From NCBI GenBank assembly GCA_022606425.2, contig JAHDVF020000986.1:392001-456000 (forward strand): DNA of 64,000 bases. Reading direction: 5' to 3'. The notes beneath the pieces are model-generated. The model searched no databases, was not told the origin of the DNA, and was given only the letters and a program-made list of their open reading frames with translations. A program made the position numbers and the translations under genes. Positions 35,878-48,200 of the stretch are shown here, one piece after another. The DNA is from Lepidostoma basale (Eukaryota > Arthropoda > Insecta > Trichoptera > Lepidostomatidae). Position 1 is the stretch's first letter. The number at the start of each line of letters is the position of its first letter.

Positions 35878-36150
35878 TATAGTCCATTGTTTTGGCCGAA
35901 ACATTATGATATCAACTTTATGAACTAACTAACTAACTATCACGCCGTCTCCCCGAAAGGGTAGGCAGAAAGAATGGACTGTCACACTTTTACTGATGCG
36001 GCACTCCATCCTTCTCTTTTCGCTCCACGGGAGACTTTATGAACTGTTAAATTATGTAACGCTATTTATGGTTTCGCAATTTTAATTTCTCGGCAGGTGT
36101 TTCGTCTACGTATGATGTCAACATGGGTTGACGAAACAGCCTATGCGCCT
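35878..36150. repeat. Fold-back family B split by a LINE-tail element
   Basis: Left part 'tccattgttttggccgaaac'; right part after 36046, 'atggtttcgcaattttaatt' to 'gggttgacgaaacagcctat'. The insertion at 35927-36034 interrupts it. Confidence 0.8.
35927..36034 (-). mobile_element. LINE-tail retroelement with 11-bp target duplication
   Basis: (CTAA)n tail, 'tcacgccgtctccccgaaag', then 'gatgcggcactccatccttc', cut off at 'ccacgggaga'. Flanked by ctttatgaact at 35916-35926 and 36035-36045, exact copies. Only 108 bp long. Confidence 0.92.
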
Positions 36151-36470
36151 ATGCGAAAAATAAAAATTAATTTAAAAAATGTCATAACATAATCAGCGTT
36201 TTATAATATAAGTTACGTACTTTATAACCGTATCATCATGGAATGAAATAATGTTTTATGAAAATAATTTGTAAATTTAATTAAGACGAAAAAAAAAATA
36301 AAGCGCAATGTTAATGATTTCTTACAGTGTAATATAATTTAATACAACACAAAATAAAAAATATACGAGTTACATTTAATTATAAAAAAATAATTAATTA
36401 CATAATATTTAATTACAAACACATGAAAATAAACCACAATAATTGCTCTTTAATAATAATAATCAAATTC
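36151..36470. other. No gene seen
   Basis: AT-rich, unrecognised. Confidence 0.4.
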
Positions 36471-36860
36471 CTCTTCTTATCGGCCGTCTGCCGTTCTCTG
36501 GTGAACATAGACCTCTCTTAAAGCTCGCCACCGCCCACTTTCCATTGCCACTATCATCCATCCACGCCCAACAATCCTTATAATATCGTCGGTTCAGCGG
36601 GCAGGGGGACGTCAAACTCTAGAAAATCTTGTGCGCTGTCTCTACTTCATCACCCGTTTTTTCCATCGGCTGTCGGTTCTCCGACAAATGACCAGCGCCA
36701 CTTCAGTCCGCCTATCCTCAGAGCCACCTCAGCCACTTTGGTTTGTTGTCGAATATATTCATTTCTGATTCTATGTCACAGTGATATTTCAAGCATGACT
36801 CTTTCCATGGTGCTTTGAGAGACCTGGATACTATACCCCTTATCACTATCATAAACATCA
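36471..36860 (-). mobile_element. Decayed LINE fragment
   Basis: 'ctctggtgaacatagacctc' resembles the complement of the 'ggcctatgtccagcagtgga' tail. 'accagcgccacttcagtccg' fits the minus-strand RLKWRWSF-type text of LINE C-termini. Heavily decayed. Confidence 0.45.
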
Positions 36861-37315
36861 TGTACAAGTAGGTACTATTCAAAGTCATTATTACATGTTA
36901 TATCTTAAGTATATACAATGTATAGTGTAATTATTTCACTACATATAAATTGGTATACCTGATAAAATGTTCGTCACTAATGCCGCCTTGAAAGTATTTA
37001 CCAGGCCGTAAGCACCATAAACAATATTTGCAACATGGAGATTTATGGGGCCATATGTTCCGCCATTTCAGTATTGAAATCCGTGAGGTAACTATGTATC
37101 TTGTGGCGTTATCTCATATTTTAATTCGATTTTAAATATGAAATAAATGTCAAATATGATTACGATTGTGTAATTACTCCTTAAATACGTGTTAAAAACG
37201 TTTTAATATAATACATTTGTGTTTCCGCAGTGCTGATATAAAAATTTAGCGGCCTCGCCTCTCTGCACTGAATATTCTACATAACTATTTTCAATGATTG
37301 TGATGTAGAATCTTT
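36861..37315. other. No gene seen
   Basis: Unrecognised. Confidence 0.4.
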
Positions 37316-37316
37316 T

Positions 37317-37650
37317 CAAATCAAATCAAATCAAATCAGTTTATTTTCTCAAAAGACATTGCAAACAATTTTTATAGTTTAAGATATCTATTGAGAACAG
37401 GTAAAATATAACAAATATAATACCATGAACGCATGAGAGATGGTTCGACATTAGGAATACAAGATACTCTCTCCAAAGTCAAGAGTATGTGTCTTCTGAA
37501 CGTACTTTCACGAATATGAAAGACATCGATCTCCGAAGCGATCATGTTCAGCAGTTTGATTGCTCTCCCCACCGGCATCACCAGAGGCAGGTTGGTTCTG
37601 CATGCCGGGAGATAAAACAGTCTGTGCTGACGCTTCTTCCCCATTTTTAA
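37317..37650 (-). mobile_element. LINE C-terminus with (TTTGA)n tail
   Basis: Minus ORF 37372-37644 reads HRLFYLPACRTNLPLVMPVG, then KLLNMIASEIDVFHIRESTF, a known LINE ORF2 ending in Lepidoptera. Its 3' tail is the tandem 'caaatcaaatcaaatcaaat' at 37319-37339 read in reverse. Confidence 0.8.
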
Positions 37651-39031
37651 AGTACCAACAAAATTAATCGAATCACATTGTTCAAAATGTTTACGTTTAT
37701 TAATTGTTTCGAAAACGTCGCGATACTTGAAAAAAATACATTTGAAAGCTGTCAGATCAGATCAGCCCCACATTTAATTCAACATTACGACCTGGTAAAA
37801 AGTTATTCCGAGCCGGCATTTGATTATCACGGTTGATAAAATTATATTTCTTAGGATCCCACATTGTGTTGTCTTTTACCCAAGTTCCAAAGAAAAATAA
37901 CCTGACAACGGTTTAAAAAATACACTGTGCCCAGATAGGCACGTTAGATGAATTAATAATATTTTTAATTTATTACAGAACAAAATATTCTTCTACCTCG
38001 CCTTTACCCGTCGTCTAGACAAAGGCTTCCTCCATTCACCTCCACGCCACTCTGTCATGGGGAAATTGTCTGTAGATGCAGTTTGCACAAGACAGAATGG
38101 CGTAGAAGCCAATAGATGAGACCTTTGTCCAGGAGTGTACGAAAATACGCTGAAAAAGATGAAGAAGATTATTCACAAATAAAATTACTAATATATTTTA
38201 ATAAATAACATTGATATTTTACTCAAAGATAAAAAAAAAAACATTTCAAAGGTACATACATACAAAAGTTCATAATTTAGATATTATATGGTACTGTCCT
38301 ACCATAAAAAAATATTGAAAAAAATATTTATCTATACTTTAATAACTTGTATAATGAATTATATTATGTATCCTTATAAATTTATTATAAAGAAATGAGA
38401 CCAACGTATGTTGGAAACTTTTTAATTTAATATTTATTTATTTGAGAAATAATTATTGTATAAAGATCATTAATAAAATATATTTATTAAAATATATTAT
38501 TAAAACATATTACTAAAATATATTTCCAGACAACTTATTAGCAAAAAACCAATTCATTCATTACGAATGGAATCTATTACAATAAATAAATCAGAATATT
38601 TACGTAAAAACTCATATGATTTAAAAAAAATAAACGAAAAAAACACTATAGATGTTATTATAATAATTCACTAAACAAATAATAAATTAATCATCTAACA
38701 TTATTTCTTATGTATTTATATTCACTTTGTGCTATGGATTCAAATTTAAATTACTTTTAAAGAAACAACTCACACATTTAAATGTATACACAGAAGAAGG
38801 ATAAAAACTTTCCGAAGCGTCAGTAAAGAGTGTAAAGAGATGTGAAAATTATAATGTTATTTAAAAGTTGTTCACTCATTCTGATGAAACAGTATGATAT
38901 GCAATGTAAATGATACAAATTTACAATCTTATTAGTACCTAATACATTAACGGGTGAACATCCTAAAATAGTATGAATTATATTCCAGTCTTAACATATT
39001 TATATAAATCTTATACTAAAAATATTCAACA
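37651..39031. other. Downstream of the cyclase stop; no second gene
   Basis: AT-rich. 37990-38160 has decayed LINE-like scraps ('gacctttgtccaggagtgta'). Presumably it includes the cyclase 3' UTR, whose end was not determined. Confidence 0.4.
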
Positions 39032-39223
39032 TTATAATCTCGATATAAAAACCCTTCCCATATTACTAGTAGATTGTTCAGGATTTTTTTGAATCAGGTT
39101 AAACTCAGAATCGAGTGGAACGAAATATGTTCTAACATATCCTTTGCCTTTTACCATAATGTGACCCCTATTTTGTGTTAAGATACCCTGTCTGTCAAGG
39201 GCAATAGCGGTTTTTTCTGTTAC
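39032..39223 (-). CDS. Adenylyl cyclase last exon: C2 end and stop codon
   Basis: Acceptor [16 protein letters not shown] leads to [16 protein letters not shown], which holds the phosphate-contact Lys, then a short tail ending VFISRL and TAA. It follows directly on KIQ of exon 10, as in other cyclases (KIQVTE). The C-terminal tail after the catalytic core is short. No strong polyadenylation signal was pinned down downstream. Confidence 0.95.
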   Translation of the reverse strand, partial: VTEKTAIALDRQGILTQNRGHIMVKGKGYVRTYFVPLDSEFNLIQKNPEQSTSNMGRVFISRL

Positions 39224-42200
39224 CTGTAACAAAAAATATTCTCAGAATTAAATAATAGCACTCATATATTTTTATTTATTGCCCTTATGAAGATCCATTG
39301 AAGCGTGTTAAAACAAAACATATGAGTAATTAATACGAATACTAACGTCAGTTTTCTAGAAGTTTTATTATATTTTATGGGAATTACATGTTTCGCCCTT
39401 CTAAGGCATTTATAATAAAACTTCTAGAAAACTGACGTTTTCATTCATATTAATTCTCATATATTTTGTTTTATTACGCTTCAGAATAAGAGCAATAAAA
39501 GAAACAGAATTTTTGGCAAAAATATTTTCGTTACCCTGATGAAAATCCGCTTAAAGTAAAATCCGTTGGTAGCTTAAAAACGCAAAGAAAGTGGTGTTCA
39601 TTTTTTTTAAATGCAAGCGTTTTAATTTATTTCATAAAATGTTACAAAAAATAAATGTTTTCAATTGACATAAAAATATAGTAAATTTTTTTATTATTGT
39701 AAATCGCTTCCGAAAATCAATAAATATTTTCATAGTTTTCCTTCTTTCTGCTGGTATACTGACAAAAAAAACATCTTTCGTGAAAAACAAACGTACATAG
39801 AAAATTGAATGTTGTAATTTGTAATAAATATTGTGTGACATAAAGATAATTGAACCTACCTGGATCTTGCCTGGCTCCCCAAGGGAGTCCATCCGAGAGG
39901 CCATGTTCACCGCGTTGCCCCAAATGTCATATAGCGGCTTCAGGGACCCCACTACTCCGGCCGTCACCTTGCCGTATGAAATTCCTGAAGCAATAATTTG
40001 TTCACAGGTGTAATAAAAGAATCAAATGATTTTTCGAATGGACCATTTTATTATTTCTAACTACGGAGCTTTTAAAAATTCAATGTCTACATGAGAAGTC
40101 GGATAAAACGACTACATACCGGTCCATTCTTTCTGCCTACCTCTTCGGATCAGTGGCGGTACTCCCATAGAAGCCCAGAATCCCAACTTGCGTAAGAAAT
40201 TTTAAATCAAAATCTATTCTGGCCTATAGGGGTTCGGCTCTTGTGGCTATTCCTCTTACGTCTAATGGGAATATTGTTGGAAGGTGATTTGGTGGGTTTT
40301 TGGTTTATGCGGGGGCATGATTACTTAGATTTGGGGGTTTTGATTCAAAATTTCTTACGCAAGCCGGGCTATTGGGCTTCTATGGAAGTACCGCCACTGC
40401 TGTGGCATGATAGTTTGGTAGTTAGTTAAACAAACAGAGCATACCTAAATTCTAATGCTTTAAATAATAATTCAATAAATGGATGTTTTTTTAACTACTT
40501 CTAACTTTTGTCATTACTTCGACAGCGACCCATTTTTGTCAGGCTCGCTGCATCCACAGACTGATGACACTGTTATAAGAGCCTAGCGAAACCGGTCGCT
40601 GTCGAAATTATGACAAAAGTGGAAGTAATCAAAAAACCATCGTTTTATTTAATTATATATATTTAAAATGAAAACCGAGGAAAACGTGGCACGATCAAAT
40701 AAATCAAATATTGAATGTCGGCCATGTGAGGAGTCAGAGAAATCGACGCGCGTGCATGACACGATGTATGAATTTTGAGGAAGCGAGAGAAATATGTCAG
40801 GAAAGAAAAGTGTGGCAGTCCATTCTTTCTGCCTACCCCTTCGGGGAGACGGCGTGATGGTTAGTTAGTTAGTTAGTTAGTTAGTTTAAAATTAACTCCC
40901 ATCAAGAGATTTCAGTAAAATCATTCGATTAATTTAATCGAAGTGAAGCATGGAAAATGAAAGTAGAATGAATACAGTAGAAATGAGATTTGTAATATGA
41001 ATATGTGATAAATTTGTATACAAAAGGGCGTGAAATGCAAATATAAGAAGTAAATGCAGTGCGAATAAAAGTGTCATCTATAATACAAAAGTGGTTTGGA
41101 CACATCGAAAGATTGAATAAAGAACAAATGAGGAAGACTGAGGAAAACGTGTCAAGATCAAATTAATCAAACAATAAAAGTCGGCCCCGTGAGGAGTCGG
41201 AGAACTCGACGTGCGTGTGTGACACCATGTATGAATGATTAGAAAATTTCTCATATCTTTTTCAAATTTGCCAGAAAAATAGACATTTTGTGACACCATT
41301 AGCCTGGACACCTGATATTTAAAAAAAATAAATTCCTTTAAATTTTAACATTGTACAGTATCATTATGAATATAAATCATATCCTTTATCGCTTTTCATA
41401 GAAAAATCAATATACAACATAAAAATTAATAGACGTTTTTTTGTGATAAAAAAAAATTGTAGAAAAAAATTGGTAATTTCCATATTTGAATATAAAAGTT
41501 GAAATATTTGTTTGCCTTTTCTATTAATACAACATAAAATAAAACGAGCATCTAGTTTTTTTTTTGTAAACTAACTGTTACTCTCACTGCAACAAACAAT
41601 CTTCCTAAAATGAACAAACTCTACTAACCGACTTTCATGTTTGTTCCTTGGAAGGTCTGGAACGATGACTTGTTGAAGTTGTAGAGTTGCTTCATCATTT
41701 CTGCGGCAAACAGCAGCATAGTGATGATGACATCGTTCTCGTAAATCTGGTCCGACCTGACTGGTCCACTGGGGCTGGAGTCCAAAGAGGAGCCCGTGGC
41801 CCGCCTGCCGGGCTCCAGGCCGCACGCAGCCATGTACGTCCAGCCCGCCATTTTGATCTTTTCAACTTTAAGTTGGCGGGAACTGTCCGACAGAAGTAAC
41901 TGAAAACATAAATGTTTCAGTTTGAGACTCTTATTATAGTTGTATCTTAAACAATGAAGTATAATTCCACATTAAATAACTAATACGAATGAAAACGTCT
42001 GATTTCTAGAAGTTTTATTATTATTTATGGGAATGACATATTTCGCCTTTCTAAGACGTTATCAAATGTACATTTTCACATTTGATAATGTCTTAGAAAT
42101 CAGAAATATGTCATTTCCAAAAAATATAATAAAACTTCTAGAAAACAGACGGTTTCATTAGTATTAATTATATAAATAATTTGACCAGTCTGTCGATGCC

Positions 42201-45200
42201 AGCGAGCTTGGCGCAACCGTTCGCCGCGAAATAACGATAAAAGTGGAAAGAATTTAAAAAAACATCGCTTTATATCAATATTATATAAATAAGTTATAAA
42301 AAAAGTAAAATTTAACAATAAAAATGAAGCTTGAACCTTAAAATAATAGTAAATTATTATACTATTATCTTGGTTCACATGGTTTTAACTTTTAATGTAA
42401 ACCTTATTATTGTTTCGCAATTAACAATACCAAATTGTTCTCCTTTGGTTTTCTACACTACTGTCATACAACAATAATCAGAACAAAATTCAAATTAATC
42501 CAGAACGTTTTCGGGCATGCGCATCGAATGCATTTCGAATATCTCTCGCTCTCTTAAATTATATATTAGTATTCAAAATATTATCGTCTTCAAAATAGTA
42601 TTCAAAATATTATCTTCTTTTTTCATGATGACATTCGGATTTGGGCTATTTATATTATGATTATTAGCAGTTATTATGAATTAGAACAAAAGCACAGTAG
42701 CTTTAAATGTATCATTTGAATAATATTACTAACAATTGATTAATTTGAATAAAGATGAGAGTATGTGGTTACGCATTAACGAAGTATATTTGAGAGTAGG
42801 TACGTTATCATAATCCAATGTGAGTTTATCAATCATTTTAAGCGTGGTTCTTTCCGGCAAAATTGATCAATTTGAATTAAGATTAGTGAGTGGGGTTATG
42901 CATCAACGAAGTATATTTGAGAGTAGGTGCCTTATCGTAATCGGATGTGAGTTTATCCAACATTTAAAGCACAGTTCTTTCCGGCATCATTGATCAATTT
43001 GAATTAAGATGGGTGTGTGGGGTTACGCATTGACGAAGTATGTTATATTTGAGAGTAGGTACCTTATCGAAATCCGATATGAGCTCGTCCAACATTTTAA
43101 GCATGGTTTTCTCCGGCACCTCGGAGTCATCGTCGTACCCAAGCTTGTAATCCGTCAAAGATGCAAACATAACAGCCACACAATTGTACTCTTCGTAATA
43201 AAATTCTTCTGGGTTACGACTCGTATTCAGGTATATTTCAGCTGAAATAAAGTACAAGTACAATGTGATTAAGTTTAGTGCTCATTGCAAAGATAAGAAA
43301 AAGGGATAGTAAGAATTATATTATGATAGGTATGCAGAACTCTTACAAGTGGTAAGAACTCCGTCTAACATGTCGAATAATTAAGAATAACAAATTGTTC
43401 TCCTTATGTTTTTTACACTTCTGTCATACGACAATAATCAGAACAAAATTCAAAATTAGATTCAGAATTATAACTAACTAACTAACTAACTAACTAACCA
43501 TCACGCCGTCTCCCCGAAAGGTAGGCAGAAAGAATTGACTGTCACACTTTTACTGATGCGGCACTCCATCCTTCTCTTTTCGCTCCGCGGGAGACGCGGT
43601 GTGATGGGTTGCGAACCTCATCGCCACCAATAGGCATCTCCCGCGCACACTTCGATCGTCCAACGCCCACAAAATAAATCTTATATATATATTATAACAA
43701 AATTCTAAATTATAACAAAATTCAAAGAATTATTCCTATCTCACTCTCTTGTATTCAAAATATTCAAGTACTCTTTCTTGATGAGAACCGAGTTTTTGTC
43801 TATTTAGATTATTATGTGTTTAGAAGTATTATGATGTGTTAAAGGATCGTTTCGTTGGTTCGGATTAATGGACCGCATGGATGGAGAAAGAATGGTTAAG
43901 AAAGCGATGTAATTTTTTTTTTTTTAATTATTATTTTGTTATTATTTTGTTGAATCGCTCTTTACATGATGACAGCATGAGCCAAATCGATGTAGAGGGT
44001 ATTATGGCTATAATAGTGATTCTTGTGACATGTGATAGGTAGCTAATCTATCGCCATTTTATTGTCATGTGAATTCTATACCAGACTAAAGACAGTGTGA
44101 CAATCACACTGCCCTCGCCGGGAATCGAACCTGGAATCGTCGGGGTGGTAGTCAATGCACTTACTACAATGTTCGAGTAAATAGGGTACGGATTCGAGAT
44201 AGACCGAGGAAAACATGGCATGACCAAATTAATCAAATTCAAAAGGTTGGTCACGTCGGAAGAATCGACTGCGTGTATGATTCGTTGTATAAATGTGGAG
44301 GAATCTAGAGAGGTGTGTCAAGATAGAGTAGTGTGGCGGTCCATTATCTCTGTTTACCTCTGCGAGGAAACGGCGTGATGGTTTTATTGTTGTTTCTATT
44401 GTTATGTGTATAAATGAAAATATACATTAAATAATCAATGTCATCTCACCAACATGAACAGGGAGAATATTCTGCAGAAGCATATTATTAACCATTTTCA
44501 TGGTATAAGCTTCGTCTTGCTGTAATATCAGCTGCTTCCTCCACCGGTGGTCCAGCCTGTTTCTGTATTCGGTCTGCCTGTCCGTCCAGTAGAGCGTCAT
44601 GCACAGGAACACGATCGCTAGCGTGTGGGATATCCTCGCGTCCAGATCTCTGTTCCAGGAAGGCCCTTCCGCAAATATCTCCGTTTTTGTGTCCCACACC
44701 AGCCAGATGTATATGCCCATTAACAGAATTCCCATTGACCACTTTATCAGGAAGAACACGCGACTGAAGAGGAAGCTTATCATCAGGGCCAAGGTGCACA
44801 CCTGCGATAAGTGCTGTAACACATTTTCATTTATTTAAATATCTTATTTTGGAAGCCAACATCAGGAATGCAATTAATATCATATATGTGATTATACTCG
44901 TATTTTTGTTTTGATATGCATTTTAAATATATAACATGTCATTTGAACCCAGGTTTATAGATACTTTACAATTATTTTTTTATGTATTATATTTGTGGGT
45001 AGCTAATCTTTCGCAATTTTATTTTCACGTGAATTCTACACCAGACCAATGATAGTGTGACAATCATGCTGCTATCGCCTAGAATCGAACCCGAGACCTT
45101 CGGTGTGGCAGTCATAGCTCGTACTACTCTGCCACGAAGGTCGCATTAATAATGAAAGATGTATAATTCATTTCATTGTCACAATAATAATTATAATATA

Positions 45201-48200
45201 TGAGTAATTAACATATTTATTAAACGTGTAAGGCGATTTCTTACAGTTTAATTAAAACATTTAATTTTATAATGTCCTTTCCTTGTTTTAAAATAATATT
45301 TTTCGTACAATACAAACTAACTAACCAACTAACCATCACGCCGTTTCTCCAAAGGGATAGGCAGAAAGAATGGAGGGTCACACTTTTATTTCCTGACATA
45401 TTTCTCTCGCTTCCTCAACATTCATACATCGTGTCACGCACGCGCGTCAATTTCTCTGACTCCTCATGTGGCCAACATTCAATATTTGATTTATTTGATC
45501 GTGCCACGTTTTCCTAGGGCTTCCTCTATTTCTAGTTCCATTTACATCGTTAACATATACTTTTTACCATTCTTTCTTCATTCTTTCTTTCTTTGAGTCT
45601 AAACCATCTTGATGATCCATTCATTATATTGTTCATAACACCATCATTCACACCGCATTCACTTCTTATATTTTCATTTGACACTCTATTATACACACAC
45701 AGAGTATCGACATATTCGTCTAAGAGATCTCATTTCTACAGCATTTTTTTATACTTTCATCCTTCTTTTGCCAGCTCCATGATTCGAACACCATTGTGCA
45801 CTTTACTTTACTTTTGATAGTCAAATTTGTTTACAAAAATATTCATATAATATATTATATAATAATATTAAATTTAAAAATATTAATGTCGAATACAACT
45901 AGGTACATTTAATAATACTAGAAAAATGATTTGTGGAAAACTTAAATCATTAAAAATACCACTTTATTTTTTTTTCTTCATAATCTTGTTAAATTTAAAA
46001 AGTTTAAAGTGTGGCATTCCATTTTTTCTCCCTACCCCTTCAGGGAGACGGCGTGATGGTTAGTTAGTTAATTAGTTATGTTAAATTTAATCTATGGCCG
46101 TGGATTTCTTTGCTTAGGCAAAGTTGTTGAGAAGTTTTTGTTTTAATTTGATTGAATTTTATATTAAAATACAACACTCGCATTTAAGTAGTAAAAGAGC
46201 CGCAGTTTCCAAACCTGTGGCCTACTTAAACCCATGCTGACATATATATTGTATTCTGTTTTTGCGATTTCTCGAGCTTTCAACTGCGTTGATTCTTTTA
46301 TATAAATGAAAACGTCTTGCGAAACTTGTCATTCCATCTAGAATATAATAAAACTCCTAGAAGGCAGATCATTGTCAAAGAAACCATAAATGAATTGATT
46401 CCATTTTTAAAGGTAATCCCTTATACCATATTAAATTTTTGTAAATCAATTTTATTTATCCGTTGACAAGAAACCGCCCAAGAATATATATACCCAGATC
46501 ATGTGTAAACAATTTCGCCTTTGAACGCACACTACATACGAGTATACAAAATGTTGCCATTTCACTAATCGCAAATTTATGGTTACCTAGTATGATTATT
46601 ACTGGAATATAAAGACGGCCCTACCTACTATTTATATGTCACGTTTTTAAATAAATTTAAACTCTACCTTGTAGCGGGGCTTAAATAATGGTGTTGTAAA
46701 TTTGTGATAATGAAAAGTATCCATATGTTGAATTAATTATTATACAATAATTCTAATTGACGACCTTTGTGGCAGAGTGGAAAGAACTATGACTGCTACA
46801 CGGAAGGTCTCGGATACGATTCCCGCGATGGTAGTGTAATTTTCACAATATATTTGGTCTGGTGTAGAATTCACGTGAAAATAAAATTGCGATAAATAAG
46901 CTACTTATCACACATTATGAGAATCAAAATAATAGCTAAAAACATATTGTATACAGTTAAAACGACATTTTGTATACAAATGTACTATGTGTTGCTCTGT
47001 TTTGTAAAATCGGGACATAGAAGTGAATTAAAGCTTAACTAGATTAAATGTGGCCTGGAGACCCTTTTGCCTTTTGCTTTTTTTTACTGGTTTCATTTGG
47101 AAGGAGTTCATTCAAATATTACCAAATTAACATTAGCTCTGCATGGACGGGGCGGGAGGCTAGGGATTGTATGAACGAAGTTGACGAAAGGGCGCCACTG
47201 CGTCCTATAAAAGCTTCGGGTAAGCGGTTGGTAACCTTCTATGTTCTATATTTAAAAAATCTAAATGTGATTTTTTTCACTTACCCATGGTGATATGCAA
47301 TTCTTATCAACGTTAACTGGGTGCGTTGGGTCGGTTGTTAATTCGTAATTACATTCGGTAAGGTTAATTAGCGAGCTGACGGAGAGGAGCAAACTGACAA
47401 TGATGTACAGAATACTCCTAGAGGTGGCGCTCCAGACGATGGCTGCCGATCTATTATAAAAGAACTTTCCGATGCAGTTTTCCGGTTCTTTCTGGCCGTG
47501 CCGTTTTCTCCACAAAAACTGGGTCCAGGTGAAAGGCTGTAGAATTATTAGGAGTATCCCTAAAATTCCGTCTATGAGTAAAGTTACCCTGCCGAATCTG
47601 TGGACACATAATATTAACATTAATATACAATAATAATTTGGATGATTCATAGAGCGCCATATTTATAAATGAATCATCTCAATTGGGCTATAGACTATGC
47701 TCCATTTTATGAACTAGTTAAAAATAAACATATTTGGTATGATGGCTGCGCCTGACGCAATCAATCAACATTTACATAAATGTATCACTTTTTTATGTTT
47801 AAACAAGTTAATTGTTTTTTGAATAGTAGTGTTAAATTCAATGTAATAAATAGTTAATATGAATGAAAACGTCTGGTTTCTAGAAGTTTCATTATATATT
47901 ATGAGAATGAAATGTTTCACTTAGCTAATGCGTTATTTTATAATGCCTTAGCAAGGCGAAATACGCCATTCTAATAAAATATAATAAAACTTATAAAAAA
48001 CAGACCTTTTTAAATAATTTAAAAAAATAATGTATTCCAAAATTTCACGTAATAATCACGTCAACGCCAGTTTCACCGTTTAAAATAAACTAAAAAATGA
48101 AATATTAAATTTATTATGAATATTTTTTTTTCTATAATGTGAGTTTATTTTTACCCACATTATTCTAGATAAAATCATTTGTGTTAGTGTATTATTATAC

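Noticed and set aside
37319..37340. Short direct repeats as a CRISPR array or telomeric repeat
   Set aside because: It is the 5-bp tandem tail of a LINE. The TTAG repeats elsewhere are also LINE tails, too short and of the wrong unit for insect telomeres (TTAGG).
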